DNA from: an uncultured Pirellula sp.
Lineage (GTDB): Bacteria > Planctomycetota > Planctomycetia > Pirellulales > Pirellulaceae
Length of the DNA stretch: 47,657 nt
Direction: 5' to 3'
NCBI GenBank assembly: GCA_903930765.1
Contig: CAIYZV010000337.1
Location: forward strand, 1 to 47,657
Under the pieces are notes generated by a model. It searched no databases. It was given only the letters and a program-made list of their open reading frames with translations, and was not told the origin of the DNA. Positions within the stretch are counted from its first letter, which is position 1; every line of letters starts with the position of its first letter. A program made the position numbers and the translations under genes. Positions 17,072 to 25,868 of this stretch are shown piece by piece.

Positions 17072-18925
17072 TTAGCTCAATCCCATCTGCTCCCAGTCGT
17101 CCAACGTGTTCAATACACGCTGAACTGCGGTTTCGGTGCTATCGATGTGGTTCTCGTCTGGATAGAAAAAAACCTCCACCGCCTCAACCGTTGCTGGCGA
17201 TGGAGACTTCGCTCTGTGCGGCGCGGGCACCTCGGAACTGGAATCGATGCGCTGCATCAATTCCGCTTCGCGTTGGCTGAGGGTTTTGACCGCATCGGAC
17301 AAGTGCTCTAAGCGACTTGCAAGGTCATGAATTTGCATCGACTTCTTGCGGTGCTCGGTCGATTTGGTTTCGAGCCGTTGCGTCAGCTCGTCCACGGAAA
17401 CCTCCATGGCCCCCTTCACGTTCGACAGTCGGTCGATGGTTTGCTGAAGTTCGACTGCCAACTGTCGGTTTTGCTCCATGCCTTTCGTTTGGTCGTCCAA
17501 CTCCGATGTCATCCGGTCGAGTTGGACCTGGATTGCATCGCGACGTTCGATCACATTCTCAAGATCGCGTCTTGAGGCGACCTGCAACTCCGACAACTCG
17601 TAGACCACCCGCTCCTGCTCGAGCTTTCGCTCGGCCAAATCGTTCTGGATTTCCGCCAACGCAGTCTGCTGCGATTCCCAGTCTTCTTTCTGGTTGCCGA
17701 TGGTGGCAACCAAGGCTGACTTCTCGTTTTCGAGCTCCGATTTGGCGGACCGAAGTTGCTCCACGTCTTCGAGCAGCAGCCCTTTTTCCACTTGCAGATC
17801 TTCGAGCGTTGACTTCATCGACGCTAGGTTCTGCGATGCGATTTCGGCGTTGCGCTCGTACTCGCCTCGGATCATATCGAGTTCGCAAACGAGTTCGCTC
17901 TTTTCGGCGAGGAGTCGATTTTCTTCCGCCTGGAGTTCCTCGGCAGCTTCGTGGAGACGCTGCATGCCTTGCTCGAGTTCCTCCAAATCGCGCTCGAATT
18001 TCGCGCGGTTCGCATCGAATTCGGCTTCCATCCGCTGGGTGCTATCCTTCAGTTCGTCCCGACGCTCTTCGAGGGCTGCGATCTCTTCCGCGAGTGCGGC
18101 TTTGTCCTTTTTCGCATCAGCAATTTCGTAGCTGAGCCGAGCGATGCTGGACTCCAAGCTTTTCAATTCCCGCGAGAGGGCCGAAGATTTTTCCGTCTGC
18201 TGCTGGATGGATTGGTTGAGTCCCGACAGTTCGTCCGTCAGAAGGCGTTTGACGATATCCAATTCGGAGTTTTGCGACCGAAGTCCTTCGATCTGTGAAC
18301 GGAGATCCAATTGTTGACCCGTTAGAACAAGCAGTTCACCCTCGAGCGCTACGATCGATGCCTGATGCTTCTTGCCAAGGGACTTCCAACGGGACATCAG
18401 CGAGGAGAGGCCATCCAACTGTGCCGCCATCTCTTCGACTTGACGGGCACAGATGCGTCTCCTGGGGTCTTCACCTAGCCCCCGAACTGTGCGATCGTAA
18501 AACAGGCTGATCCCGGCCAGCATCATCACTGCCGCAGCTGCCAAATTGCTCAGAGCCATTTGCTGGCCCGTTGTATCCCATGTGATCACCGCCATATTCA
18601 CTGTGATCAGCAGCGCAGTCCCCAGAGCGAATAAGGAAACGGTGATGCCGCTTGGTAAGTAATCGCGAAGACGACGGGGAGCGGATTCGTTACCCCAGCT
18701 GGATACGCGCTCCGTATAAATCCGCAGAGTCTGCTCGATCCGCGTCGCAATCGGATCCTGGAGATCGATCGCGGCGGTTCCTTCCGAGCCCGTTAGGTTT
18801 GCCGGATCAATCGCGTTTTCCTCGCGAATCGGCAATGCAACGGGCGCATCGTTCTCCATGACTCCCGGAAGTTGATACCGCGAGCGGGATATTTGATGGA
18901 TCGATTCGGCGACATCGGACTTCAT
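17072..18925 (-). CDS. Two-TM membrane protein with a very long coiled coil, function unknown
   Basis: Unrecognised 617-aa protein. Residues 1-90 are soluble and acidic. Two hydrophobic helices (about 93-116 and 125-143) form a hairpin. From about 155 to 560 the chain is nearly continuous charged heptads (for example QIEGLRSQNSELDIVKRLL), a coiled coil that could span about 60 nm. The C-terminal 50 residues are Pro/Ser-rich and then helical, ending DDWEQMGLS. The frame is open to 19306, but that would overlap the divergent dehydrogenase gene; the ATG at 18925 is the natural start. Both ends and the coiled coil are likely on the same side of the membrane. It could be a structural or tethering protein; SMC-type ATPase motifs are absent. 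Confidence 0.75.
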   Translation of the reverse strand: MKSDVAESIHQISRSRYQLPGVMENDAPVALPIREENAIDPANLTGSEGTAAIDLQDPIATRIEQTLRIYTERVSSWGNESAPRRLRDYLPSGITVSLFALGTALLITVNMAVITWDTTGQQMALSNLAAAAVMMLAGISLFYDRTVRGLGEDPRRRICARQVEEMAAQLDGLSSLMSRWKSLGKKHQASIVALEGELLVLTGQQLDLRSQIEGLRSQNSELDIVKRLLTDELSGLNQSIQQQTEKSSALSRELKSLESSIARLSYEIADAKKDKAALAEEIAALEERRDELKDSTQRMEAEFDANRAKFERDLEELEQGMQRLHEAAEELQAEENRLLAEKSELVCELDMIRGEYERNAEIASQNLASMKSTLEDLQVEKGLLLEDVEQLRSAKSELENEKSALVATIGNQKEDWESQQTALAEIQNDLAERKLEQERVVYELSELQVASRRDLENVIERRDAIQVQLDRMTSELDDQTKGMEQNRQLAVELQQTIDRLSNVKGAMEVSVDELTQRLETKSTEHRKKSMQIHDLASRLEHLSDAVKTLSQREAELMQRIDSSSEVPAPHRAKSPSPATVEAVEVFFYPDENHIDSTETAVQRVLNTLDDWEQMGLS

Positions 18926-18936
18926 GATTTGGAGAT

Positions 18937-18975
18937 CCGTAACTCTGGGCCGTAACTCTGGGCTGCAACTCTGGG
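18937..18975. repeat. 13-bp tandem repeat, three units
   Basis: CCGTAACTCTGGG at 18937 and 18950 and CTGCAACTCTGGG at 18963, immediately upstream of the coiled-coil gene start (minus strand). They could lie within its leader. Confidence 0.9.
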
Positions 18976-19166
18976 GGGAGAGCGTACCAAGCCCCTTATC
19001 GGACAACTCCACCCAATCAAGCCATCTTTCCTGACCGCATCCTTTTGCCTTCCCCTCTGAGAATACGCTACAAACGTTACAATCGTCACAGGTGACCAAG
19101 GCGCGTAGCAATGCCGAGCCGGCAACAAGAACGAAGTGTGCATGTAGATTGGATGGGAAGAGGGCA

Positions 19167-20192
19167 ATGCGATCAGGTTGGAAGATACTGGTAACCGCAC
19201 AGGCGTTCGCCGTGAGCGGCGGCGACGCCCGACGCGAGCTCGAGGCTGCTGGTTGTGAATTACTACCTTCGAACTCGTGGGGGCCGCTTACCGAGTCGGA
19301 GCTCATCGCGCAAGCTCACGACGTTGACGCGGTGATTGCCGCTACGGACCCCTACGTCTCCAATGTTTTTGAATCGCTACCGAGATTGAAATTGGTTGCT
19401 AGGTGCGGAGTGGGAATCGATTCCGTCGATCTCGCGGATGCGAGTGGGGCAGGGGTCTTGGTCACGAATGTGCCATTCGCAATGACTGATGCCGTCGCCG
19501 ATTACTGCATGGGATTGCTACTGACGATGGTACGCCGCATCCATGAGGGTTACATCTGCATGCAACAAGGAGGATGGGCCGAGTTTCCCGGGGTGGAACT
19601 GCGCGACAAAACACTCGGGCTGATTGGCTTCGGGAAAATCGGCCAAGCGGTCGCGGATCGCGCGTTGGGATTTGGATTGCGGGTTATCGCTTACGATCCT
19701 GCGGTCGCTCCTGCCTCGATCCCGGAATGGGCAACCCAGCGATACTCTCGCGTTCAATTTCATTCGCTCGAAGATGTGCTTTCGCAATCGCACTTCGTTT
19801 CGGTACACGCCCCCAACAATCCATCGACCAAGCATTTGATCAACGCGGATACACTCAATAAGATGCGACCCGATGGATACCTAATCAACACCTCGCGTGG
19901 CGCGTTGATCGACGAGTCAGCGCTGATCGATTGCTTGACCCGAGGAAAAATCGCAGGTGCTGCAATCGATGTCTATGAGCGAGAGCCGCTACCGCCACAG
20001 CACCCTCTTCGAACCACACCGCGACTCCTCTTGACCCCGCACAACGCATTCAATTCGCGTGAAGCTGCGGTACGCATGAGTTGGGGTTGCGCCCATCCGA
20101 TCTTGGATGCGATCCAGCAGAAAACCCCCGAGTTTCTCTGCAACCCCGACGTGCTGAGATCGCCAGCGCTCCGTTGTACCGCAGGTGCGTAG
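19167..20192 (+). CDS. D-isomer-specific 2-hydroxyacid dehydrogenase (phosphoglycerate dehydrogenase-like)
   Basis: NAD-dependent oxidoreductase that interconverts 2-hydroxy and 2-oxo acids. ATG 19167 is preceded by GGAAGAGGG, a good ribosome site; the longer frame from 19092 is not needed. The Rossmann motif is GLIGFGKIGQAVADRALGFG. The catalytic triad of the family is visible: Arg in INTSRGALIDE, Glu in DVYEREPLP and His in LLTPHNAFNS. At 341 aa it is a short form without the ACT domain of classical SerA, so a dedicated sugar-acid or hydroxyacid dehydrogenase is as likely as serine synthesis. The next gene, an HpcH/HpaI aldolase, produces 2-oxo acids, so the pair may act in one catabolic route (inference). 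Confidence 0.87.
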   Translation: MRSGWKILVTAQAFAVSGGDARRELEAAGCELLPSNSWGPLTESELIAQAHDVDAVIAATDPYVSNVFESLPRLKLVARCGVGIDSVDLADASGAGVLVTNVPFAMTDAVADYCMGLLLTMVRRIHEGYICMQQGGWAEFPGVELRDKTLGLIGFGKIGQAVADRALGFGLRVIAYDPAVAPASIPEWATQRYSRVQFHSLEDVLSQSHFVSVHAPNNPSTKHLINADTLNKMRPDGYLINTSRGALIDESALIDCLTRGKIAGAAIDVYEREPLPPQHPLRTTPRLLLTPHNAFNSREAAVRMSWGCAHPILDAIQQKTPEFLCNPDVLRSPALRCTAGA

Positions 20193-20220
20193 AAAGCATG
20201 CAGCAATGACGCTCTAAGAC

Positions 20221-20256
20221 AACTCCGAATACGATCAACTCCGACTACGATCAACT
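20221..20256. repeat. 16-bp direct duplication before the aldolase gene
   Basis: AACTCCGAATACGATC at 20221 and AACTCCGACTACGATC at 20237, followed by AACT. It lies in the 99-bp spacer between the dehydrogenase and aldolase genes. Confidence 0.9.
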
Positions 20257-20291
20257 TCCTTATATTCCCTCACCATCAACAACCATACATC

Positions 20292-21086
20292 ATGCGAAAA
20301 AATCTCGTCAAGGCTGCGCTTTCTGCAGGTAAAGCCCAAGTGGGAACGTGGCTGTCCCTCTCGAGTCCCACCGCCGCTCGCTTCATGGCCCGATCTGGAT
20401 TTCATTGGTTGACGCTCGATATGGAACACAGCAGCGCTGGCTGGGAGACCGCGTCGCAGATCTTTGGCGCGATCGCCGATGCTGGAAACACACCGCTGAT
20501 CCGAGTCCCATCGATATCGCACGAGAATGCGAAGAGGGCATTGGATTTAGGAGCCCATGGAATCGTCTTCCCGATGTGCAATAGTGTTGAACAAGCCCAA
20601 TTGGCGGTTTCCTCATGCCTCTATCCACCCGCGGGGACCCGAAGTGTCGGAGGCAGTTCTCATGCATTGAACTTTGGGTGCAAGGCGGCGGAGTATTACC
20701 AGCATGCCAACGAGGAGATTCTGGTCGTCGTCCAAGCCGAACACATCGATGCCGTCCAACGCATCGATGAGATTCTCGCGGTCCCTGGGATCGACGCGGT
20801 CTTTGTCGGACCAAACGATCTGCTGGCTTCGATGGGTAAAACTCCGCAGATGGAAACCGACGATCCCGAGTTTGTCGAAGCACTTCGCCGGATTCGGGTG
20901 GCAGCCGTGAACGCGGGTGTCGCACCAGGCATTCACGTTGCGGATGCATCTGCCGCCGCACGTCGGCTCGAAGAAGGGTGGCGGTTTATCGCCATTAGCA
21001 GTGAGCTCGGCTTCATGAATAGCGCCGCATCGCAAACCGTCTCGCAGCTGTTCGGAAATAGCGCCGGCGAACTATCGAGATACTAG
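20292..21086 (+). CDS. HpcH/HpaI-family aldolase
   Basis: Class II, metal-dependent aldolase of the 4-hydroxy-2-oxoheptanedioate / 2-keto-3-deoxyrhamnonate group, cleaving a 4-hydroxy-2-oxoacid to pyruvate and an aldehyde. Family blocks are FHWLTLDMEHSSAGWE (catalytic His), PLIRVPS, LDLGAHGIVFPMCNSVEQA, VVQAEH (metal Glu) and DAVFVGPNDLLASMG (metal Asp). At 264 aa the length matches (about 250-270). The start codon ATG 20292 fits the conserved N-terminus. It lies 99 bp after the 2-hydroxyacid dehydrogenase on the same strand. The physiological substrate is not set by the sequence. Confidence 0.88.
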   Translation: MRKNLVKAALSAGKAQVGTWLSLSSPTAARFMARSGFHWLTLDMEHSSAGWETASQIFGAIADAGNTPLIRVPSISHENAKRALDLGAHGIVFPMCNSVEQAQLAVSSCLYPPAGTRSVGGSSHALNFGCKAAEYYQHANEEILVVVQAEHIDAVQRIDEILAVPGIDAVFVGPNDLLASMGKTPQMETDDPEFVEALRRIRVAAVNAGVAPGIHVADASAAARRLEEGWRFIAISSELGFMNSAASQTVSQLFGNSAGELSRY

Positions 21087-21144
21087 CTGCACTATCTCCC
21101 GCCAAACGTTCGCATGCGCATGGCGCATTTTCGTAGGCGGATCG

Positions 21145-22629
21145 TTAAAAGTCCAATTGGCATCGCATTCCAAATGCGCTGGTATCTGCATGGATCAACG
21201 GTGTGTCTTCGACGATGCCGTTTCGAATGCGACGGGAATTGCTGCTGGAATGGATGTAATTGAATACGCACTTGCAATACGGGTTCACATACCAATTCAC
21301 ACCCGCAGTAAAGTTATCCATGTCGCCGCCACGCACATTGCGATCGAGCAAGTCTAGATAGGACCAGCGCACGGCAAGTTCCCAGGCTCCAATTCCGCCA
21401 CCCGTCTTGCTCACACTGTGGAGCGGTTTCACACGATCGATCGCACCCGCTATGCGATCGTAAGGCCGATGCTCACCCGTTAAAAAATATCCGATTTGCG
21501 AATACCCGCCCCAAAGGAGAGCATTGCCAATCGAGTCCGTATCGATGTGATGAGCCATCACTTCGGACTGCCACGAGAATGGGCCTCGAACCCACAGCGA
21601 TTCGGTCCCATAGGTGTTGATTAAATTCACCTTGTCCAACAAACCCGTGTCCGCAAAAAACGGTGTGCCATTTGCGACGGTACCGACAGGTTGGCCGCTG
21701 GTTCCGCTAGGACCTGAGGGGAAAAACTCACCCACGAAGATCTCGGGAATGCTTCTCGCACGCGTGCGATCGTATGGCGGTGCATTCAAATAGTACCCAA
21801 GCCCGAGATGGAGGTATCGATCACCGCAACCTTCGTTGTACCACAGCAAATGGGTCAAACGCCCGGCCATCCCATTGCCGCCGTCGGTGCTGATCGATCC
21901 GCCATATTGGTCTTGACCGGTTCTGAAGTACGACATCGCCCACGTCGACATCAAATCCTCGGCGTTGTTGTAAAACCCAACACCGATGCGCCGGAATGGA
22001 ACAAACGCTTGGAATACACTGGCTCGCTCCATAAATGTTGTGTATCGAAAACTGCTTACCGTTTCGAGGGAAAACGGTTGCTTCCATTGGCCGACCCGGA
22101 TCGTTCCGAGCGGGCCAGCTTGTTTGAAGTCCACCCAAACATCGGTAAACGTAGGCCGCCCGAAGAACCCAAAATCCATCTGCAGAAAGTAGTCCATACG
22201 GTCGGTGACGGACCCTCTCGCGCTCAATCGAGCTCTTCGAAAATCGGCTCCGTTTTCAATCCTTCCGTAGGCATCGAAACTCCCTGGATCCTGATCGAAA
22301 AGAACAGCGTCTGCTTGGAACACTCCGTTGATTTGAACACTGGGAAGTTTAGCTGCATCTGCTTTGGCTTTCTTGGCACCATCTTGAAGCAGTTTGAGCT
22401 TCTCGTTCATTTCGGCCGCTTGTCGTTCCAATTCCGCGAAACGACTTTCGTACGACCCCGAAGCTTCCTGGGGATCCGGGCTGGGTTCCGGGCTGGGATC
22501 CTGGTCCGCGAAACCGACATAACTCGCCTCGCTGGTCACGGCGACGATCGCTTGCTGCGAAAAGGAGCGAGAGGGAAGCAACAAGCATGCGTATAGCACC
22601 GCGATAGCAAGCTTTGTTCGAGCAATCAT
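21145..22629 (-). CDS. Phosphate-selective porin O/P family outer-membrane protein
   Basis: Outer-membrane beta-barrel porin of the OprO/OprP family, possibly anion- or phosphate-selective. The N-terminus is a Sec signal (AIAVLYACLLLPSRSFSQQ). A Pro/Ser/Glu spacer with small repeats follows, then a short coiled coil (SRFAELERQAAEMNEKLKLL), a common N-terminal feature of planctomycete porins. The barrel begins near GVFQADAVLFDQDPGSF and includes RIENGADFRRARLSARGSV and GTIRVGQWKQPFSLETVSS. It ends in Phe (FGMRCQLDF), the classical C-terminal barrel signal. 494 aa. It converges on the aldolase gene with 58 bp between them. Ion selectivity is not shown by the sequence. Confidence 0.87.
   Translation of the reverse strand: MIARTKLAIAVLYACLLLPSRSFSQQAIVAVTSEASYVGFADQDPSPEPSPDPQEASGSYESRFAELERQAAEMNEKLKLLQDGAKKAKADAAKLPSVQINGVFQADAVLFDQDPGSFDAYGRIENGADFRRARLSARGSVTDRMDYFLQMDFGFFGRPTFTDVWVDFKQAGPLGTIRVGQWKQPFSLETVSSFRYTTFMERASVFQAFVPFRRIGVGFYNNAEDLMSTWAMSYFRTGQDQYGGSISTDGGNGMAGRLTHLLWYNEGCGDRYLHLGLGYYLNAPPYDRTRARSIPEIFVGEFFPSGPSGTSGQPVGTVANGTPFFADTGLLDKVNLINTYGTESLWVRGPFSWQSEVMAHHIDTDSIGNALLWGGYSQIGYFLTGEHRPYDRIAGAIDRVKPLHSVSKTGGGIGAWELAVRWSYLDLLDRNVRGGDMDNFTAGVNWYVNPYCKCVFNYIHSSSNSRRIRNGIVEDTPLIHADTSAFGMRCQLDF
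22471..22502. repeat. In-frame 12-bp repeats in the porin N-terminal spacer
   Basis: Imperfect units of GGGCTGGGTTCC / GGGCTGGGATCC encode the Pro-Ser-Pro-Glu/Asp spacer just after the porin signal peptide (minus strand). Confidence 0.7.
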
Positions 22630-22963
22630 TTTGAAGCGATCCGGGGATATCCGTTCAGCCGATGCGTTTTCGACGTTACCGGTTGTATCGATTATTCGGA
22701 TTGTGACGCATGAAGCGCATTCCGCGTATCTGATCGAAAATCCACCGAAGCAGAGGAATGCCTAACGCTTGCATAATGAATGGCGTTACCAAAAACCAAT
22801 AGCGAAGATTACAAAGGCCTCACAATCGCCCGATTGGTAATTGCAGGCTTTCACAAAGCTGATCACGAAAAAGTTGTGGAATTTTTCTCTCGGAAACAAC
22901 GCAGCTTGAAATAAGTCCTATGTTTTCGAGTCTTCCAACTTGAGCCACATCACGAAATCCCCA
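22630..22963. other. Divergent spacer between porin and receiver-GGDEF-EAL genes
   Basis: This 334-bp spacer is AT-richer than its surroundings near 22790-22920. It must hold the promoters of the two diverging genes. I see no recognisable box, repeat or small gene in it. Confidence 0.5.
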
Positions 22964-24775
22964 ATGCATCCTACCGAAGTCACACAACCTGCTCCGGACT
23001 CACCCGTCATCCTCTTGGTCGAGGATGACCAAGACACCCATGTCTTGGTGAAATCGTACCTGCAAGGCATGGGGATTGTTTTAACGCATGCATACAATGG
23101 CAAAGAAGGTCTCGAGAAGGCCATCAGCTTGAATCCTGACATGGTGATTCTGGATTACGACCTTCCCGAGATGGATGGCTTGACGGTTCTGAAATCGATC
23201 CGAGCGTCGAAGTCGGGTGCTAAGACCCCGGTGGTGTTCCTGACATCGAGCGAGAGCCAGTCCTTGGTCGAAAGCGCCTTTTCTGAGGGTGCTGTGGACT
23301 TCCTGCGGAAACCGATCTATCCCTCGGAATTCCAAGCGAGAATCCGTTCCGTTTTGCGAACTCAAACGCTGCTGAATCGCCTTCGATTTCTAGCCCACAA
23401 TGACCCGCTGACCGGCATTCCCAATCGAAACGCGCTCAAGCAAGTCTTGGAATACGCTTCCGACCACCCAGACGAATACACCACACCGTATGCCGTCCTT
23501 TTGATGGGGATCGATCGAATCTCGACGATCAACCATCTGCTGGGATCGAGCGCAGGGGACGAACTCCTTTGCTGCATCGCATCGCGGCTGCAATGCGTTT
23601 TGTCGACCTCGACCGCATTAGATCGATGCTGCTCCCAGCATTATCTCGCCCGGTATGGTGGAGACCAATTCATTTTGATTTTGTCGGGAGTCGAAGGAAA
23701 TCGCTCGGCGATGCGGATCGCGGAATGCATCAGCGAGGCGCTGACGACGGGATACCAGTTGGCTGGAACGCACCAATTTGTCAGCGTGAGCGTTGGGGTC
23801 TGTTTTAGCTGCGATCCCAAGGCGAGTTTTGCTGAATTGATACGCTGCGCGAATATTTCCTTGCAGGAGGCAAAGAAAGTTGGGCGTGGCGAGATCAAGC
23901 TTTACGACGACTCGATGCAGAACAATCTCAAGGAACGAGAGAGTCGTCAAGACTCACTACGTGTTTCGGTGCGCAACCGCGAACTACAGATGCTGTACCA
24001 GCCGATCATGAACTTACAAACATGGCAGTACGATGCGGTGGAAGCCATCGTGCGGTGGGATCATCCGCAGCATGGTGGCATGCCCGAATCCCACTTCATG
24101 CCACTGATTCACGAGAGTGGACTTCTCAAGGAGATCGGAGAATGGACCCTTTCGACCGCGTGCCAACAATCCTCTCAATGGTTCTATGAGTCGCCCACCG
24201 ATGCCCCGAAACGCGTCAGCATCAATGTGACGCATTCGCAAGTCAAGCAGCCACGGTTCCTGGACACCGTCATCAAATCCGCGCAACGGGCCCGCCTGCG
24301 ACTGGACAGAATTCAGTTGGAGGTATGCGAGTCGGGGCTCACCGTCGAGGACTCAGAAGGTGTTGCGGCACTCCACCGATTGCGAAACGCTGGAATCCGC
24401 GTCGTGGTCGACAATTTCGGAACCGCGATCTCCAGCGTCAAAACACTGGGAAAATTCCCTGCGGAAGGATTCAAACTCGACAAACGCCTCATCACGGAGT
24501 TTGAGAACAACAGTCACTCCGCAAGTTTGGTGCAGTCCTTGGTTTCCGAGGCAAAGACGCAGCAAGCCACCATCATCTCCAGTGGCATCGAAAAAGAGTC
24601 CCAGCTCAAACAATTGGTCGCTTGGGGATGTCGCCATGCCCAAGGCGACTTCTTTTCAAAGCCACTTCCGGCCGACGAAGTCCTGAACACCATCTCGCAT
24701 TGGAACACCAACGTACGCTCAGCAGCGCGTGCTGCGTTTGGCTCACGAAGGAGCAACACTCCAGCCATGAGCTAG
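22964..24775 (+). CDS. Response regulator with degenerate GGDEF and EAL domains
   Basis: Cytoplasmic two-component output protein of the cyclic-di-GMP network. The receiver domain (about residues 18-130) has the acidic pair in VEDDQD, phospho-Asp in ILDYDLPEMDG and Lys in LRKPI. The GGDEF domain (about 140-310) has DPLTGIPNRNAL but the active-site loop reads RYGGDQF (Gln235 for Glu). The EAL domain (about 330-600) keeps Glu360 (EAI), Asn of SINVT, Lys of FKLDK and Gln of AQGDFF, but DDFGTG is DNFGTA (Asn484) and AEGVE is SSGIE. Both catalytic activities are doubtful; it may bind c-di-GMP instead. ATG 22964 is preferred over the TTG at 22940. A single-domain receiver gene follows 31 bp later. 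Confidence 0.9.
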   Translation: MHPTEVTQPAPDSPVILLVEDDQDTHVLVKSYLQGMGIVLTHAYNGKEGLEKAISLNPDMVILDYDLPEMDGLTVLKSIRASKSGAKTPVVFLTSSESQSLVESAFSEGAVDFLRKPIYPSEFQARIRSVLRTQTLLNRLRFLAHNDPLTGIPNRNALKQVLEYASDHPDEYTTPYAVLLMGIDRISTINHLLGSSAGDELLCCIASRLQCVLSTSTALDRCCSQHYLARYGGDQFILILSGVEGNRSAMRIAECISEALTTGYQLAGTHQFVSVSVGVCFSCDPKASFAELIRCANISLQEAKKVGRGEIKLYDDSMQNNLKERESRQDSLRVSVRNRELQMLYQPIMNLQTWQYDAVEAIVRWDHPQHGGMPESHFMPLIHESGLLKEIGEWTLSTACQQSSQWFYESPTDAPKRVSINVTHSQVKQPRFLDTVIKSAQRARLRLDRIQLEVCESGLTVEDSEGVAALHRLRNAGIRVVVDNFGTAISSVKTLGKFPAEGFKLDKRLITEFENNSHSASLVQSLVSEAKTQQATIISSGIEKESQLKQLVAWGCRHAQGDFFSKPLPADEVLNTISHWNTNVRSAARAAFGSRRSNTPAMS

Positions 24776-24806
24776 CTGCTCATTTTTTTCATCTTGAGAC
24801 CGCATC

Positions 24807-25268
24807 ATGAATTTGACTCCAAAGTTAGTCTTACATGTCGATGACGACCCATCAGTGTCGAAACTGATTTCGTATCATTTAAAGAAACATGGCTACGAGG
24901 TCGTGAGCGTTCAGGACCCGAACCAAGTCATGGAAGCACTGATGCGGACGGGAGCTCGTGTCGTATTGCTCGATATCGATATGCCGCACAAGGATGGCCT
25001 AACGGTTCTCAGGGAGATAAAGCTGCGCGATGCGGGTATTCAGGTGACGATGTGCACAGGGATGGTATCGATGCAAACCGTGCTGCGTTCGACGTCGATG
25101 GGGGCGGAGGGACTGATCTTCAAACCGCTGAGCGACCTGACCAAGGTCTCCGAGGCGATCGATATCTCGTTCGGAAAAATCGACAAGTGGTGGAGTGCGC
25201 TTGCCGAGTGGAAGGAAATCAATCGCTCGGAAAACGAATCGGTAGCCAACGAAGTAGCCGCTCGCTAG
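24807..25268 (+). CDS. Single-domain response regulator (paralogue of the one at 27.9 kb)
   Basis: Receiver domain without a DNA-binding output. Acidic pocket in LHVDDDP, phospho-acceptor Asp56 in LLDIDMPHKDG, switch Thr in MCTGM and Lys in IFKPLSD are all present, so it should be phosphorylated normally. After the receiver comes a tail FGKIDKWWSALAEWKEIN with three Trp that is shared with the second copy. 153 aa. It lies 31 bp after the receiver-GGDEF-EAL gene, likely in one operon. Its TAG stop overlaps, in the palindrome CTAG, the TAG stop of the convergent HPt gene. It could act as a phosphate sink or relay with that HPt protein. Confidence 0.88.
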   Translation: MNLTPKLVLHVDDDPSVSKLISYHLKKHGYEVVSVQDPNQVMEALMRTGARVVLLDIDMPHKDGLTVLREIKLRDAGIQVTMCTGMVSMQTVLRSTSMGAEGLIFKPLSDLTKVSEAIDISFGKIDKWWSALAEWKEINRSENESVANEVAAR

Positions 25269-25624
25269 AGAGATGCATCAGGCGCCGCCGTTAGGCAACT
25301 CAATTTGAAGGTGAACGCTTCCAGTTGATGCTCGATGTCCTCGACCGAACATCCGCGGTCGAGCGAGCGCTCCAATACGGACGCGTCGTCGGTGAGGGAT
25401 GGGAACCCATACCCCCCACAGGAACCTTTGAGTTGGTGGACGCAACGGCGCAACGCGTCTCGGTCTCCGGCACGCTCCGCCTCGAGAATCGCTTGGATGC
25501 GATCGGGCATGTTCGAAACGAACTCGGTCAACAATTCACGAAAATCCGGATCCGACGCGAACTCCGAGTGGATGCGAACGTTCGACCTAGAATGGATAAA
25601 TCCTTCATTGGACATTGGGTTCAT
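25265..25624 (-). CDS. Histidine phosphotransfer (HPt) domain protein
   Basis: Stand-alone HPt protein carrying phosphoryl groups between a hybrid kinase and response regulators. The motif VHQLKGSCGGYGF places the phospho-His at residue 63, within the four-helix-bundle pattern of the family (helices about 25-50, 55-75, 80-95, 98-112). 119 aa, typical for free-standing HPt domains. A second ATG three codons downstream is also possible. It overlaps the preceding receiver gene tail-to-tail by 3 bp. The natural partners are the three receivers encoded nearby; no histidine kinase is encoded in this window. Confidence 0.85.
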   Translation of the reverse strand: MNPMSNEGFIHSRSNVRIHSEFASDPDFRELLTEFVSNMPDRIQAILEAERAGDRDALRRCVHQLKGSCGGYGFPSLTDDASVLERSLDRGCSVEDIEHQLEAFTFKLSCLTAAPDASL

Positions 25625-25786
25625 CCCATAACGAATACTGCAGAGACAGTGCTGCCATCAAAACCAATCGCCGAACAGATCGTTGAAACGATTGCGAAGA
25701 ATATCCGGAAGTATTACCTACGGTTTGGCGAACGCAAGCCAACCACAATGAAACTCCGTGAGTTTGCCGATCGGTGCGCGGCGTAG
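25592..25786 (+). CDS. Possible small protein, unknown
   Basis: An open frame of 64 codons starting at ATG 25592, with a fairly gene-like codon pattern and a balanced composition (ending GERKPTTMKLREFADRCAA). It overlaps the 5' end of the divergent HPt gene by 33 bp, which argues against it. No family is recognised. If it is not a gene, this 160-bp stretch is simply the HPt promoter region. Confidence 0.25.
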   Translation: MDKSFIGHWVHPITNTAETVLPSKPIAEQIVETIAKNIRKYYLRFGERKPTTMKLREFADRCAA

Positions 25787-25798
25787 CATTCCCACTGT

Positions 25799-25843
25799 TT
25801 TTCCCGTGTGGAATTTTCCCGTATTGAATTTTCCCGTGTAGAA
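25799..25843. repeat. 15-bp tandem repeat, three units
   Basis: TTTTCCCGTGTGGAA, TTTTCCCGTATTGAA and TTTTCCCGTGTAGAA at 25799, 25814 and 25829, in the short spacer just past the end of dprA (minus strand). Confidence 0.9.
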
Positions 25844-25868
25844 ATCCAATCGCGCCGGGATCGACACG

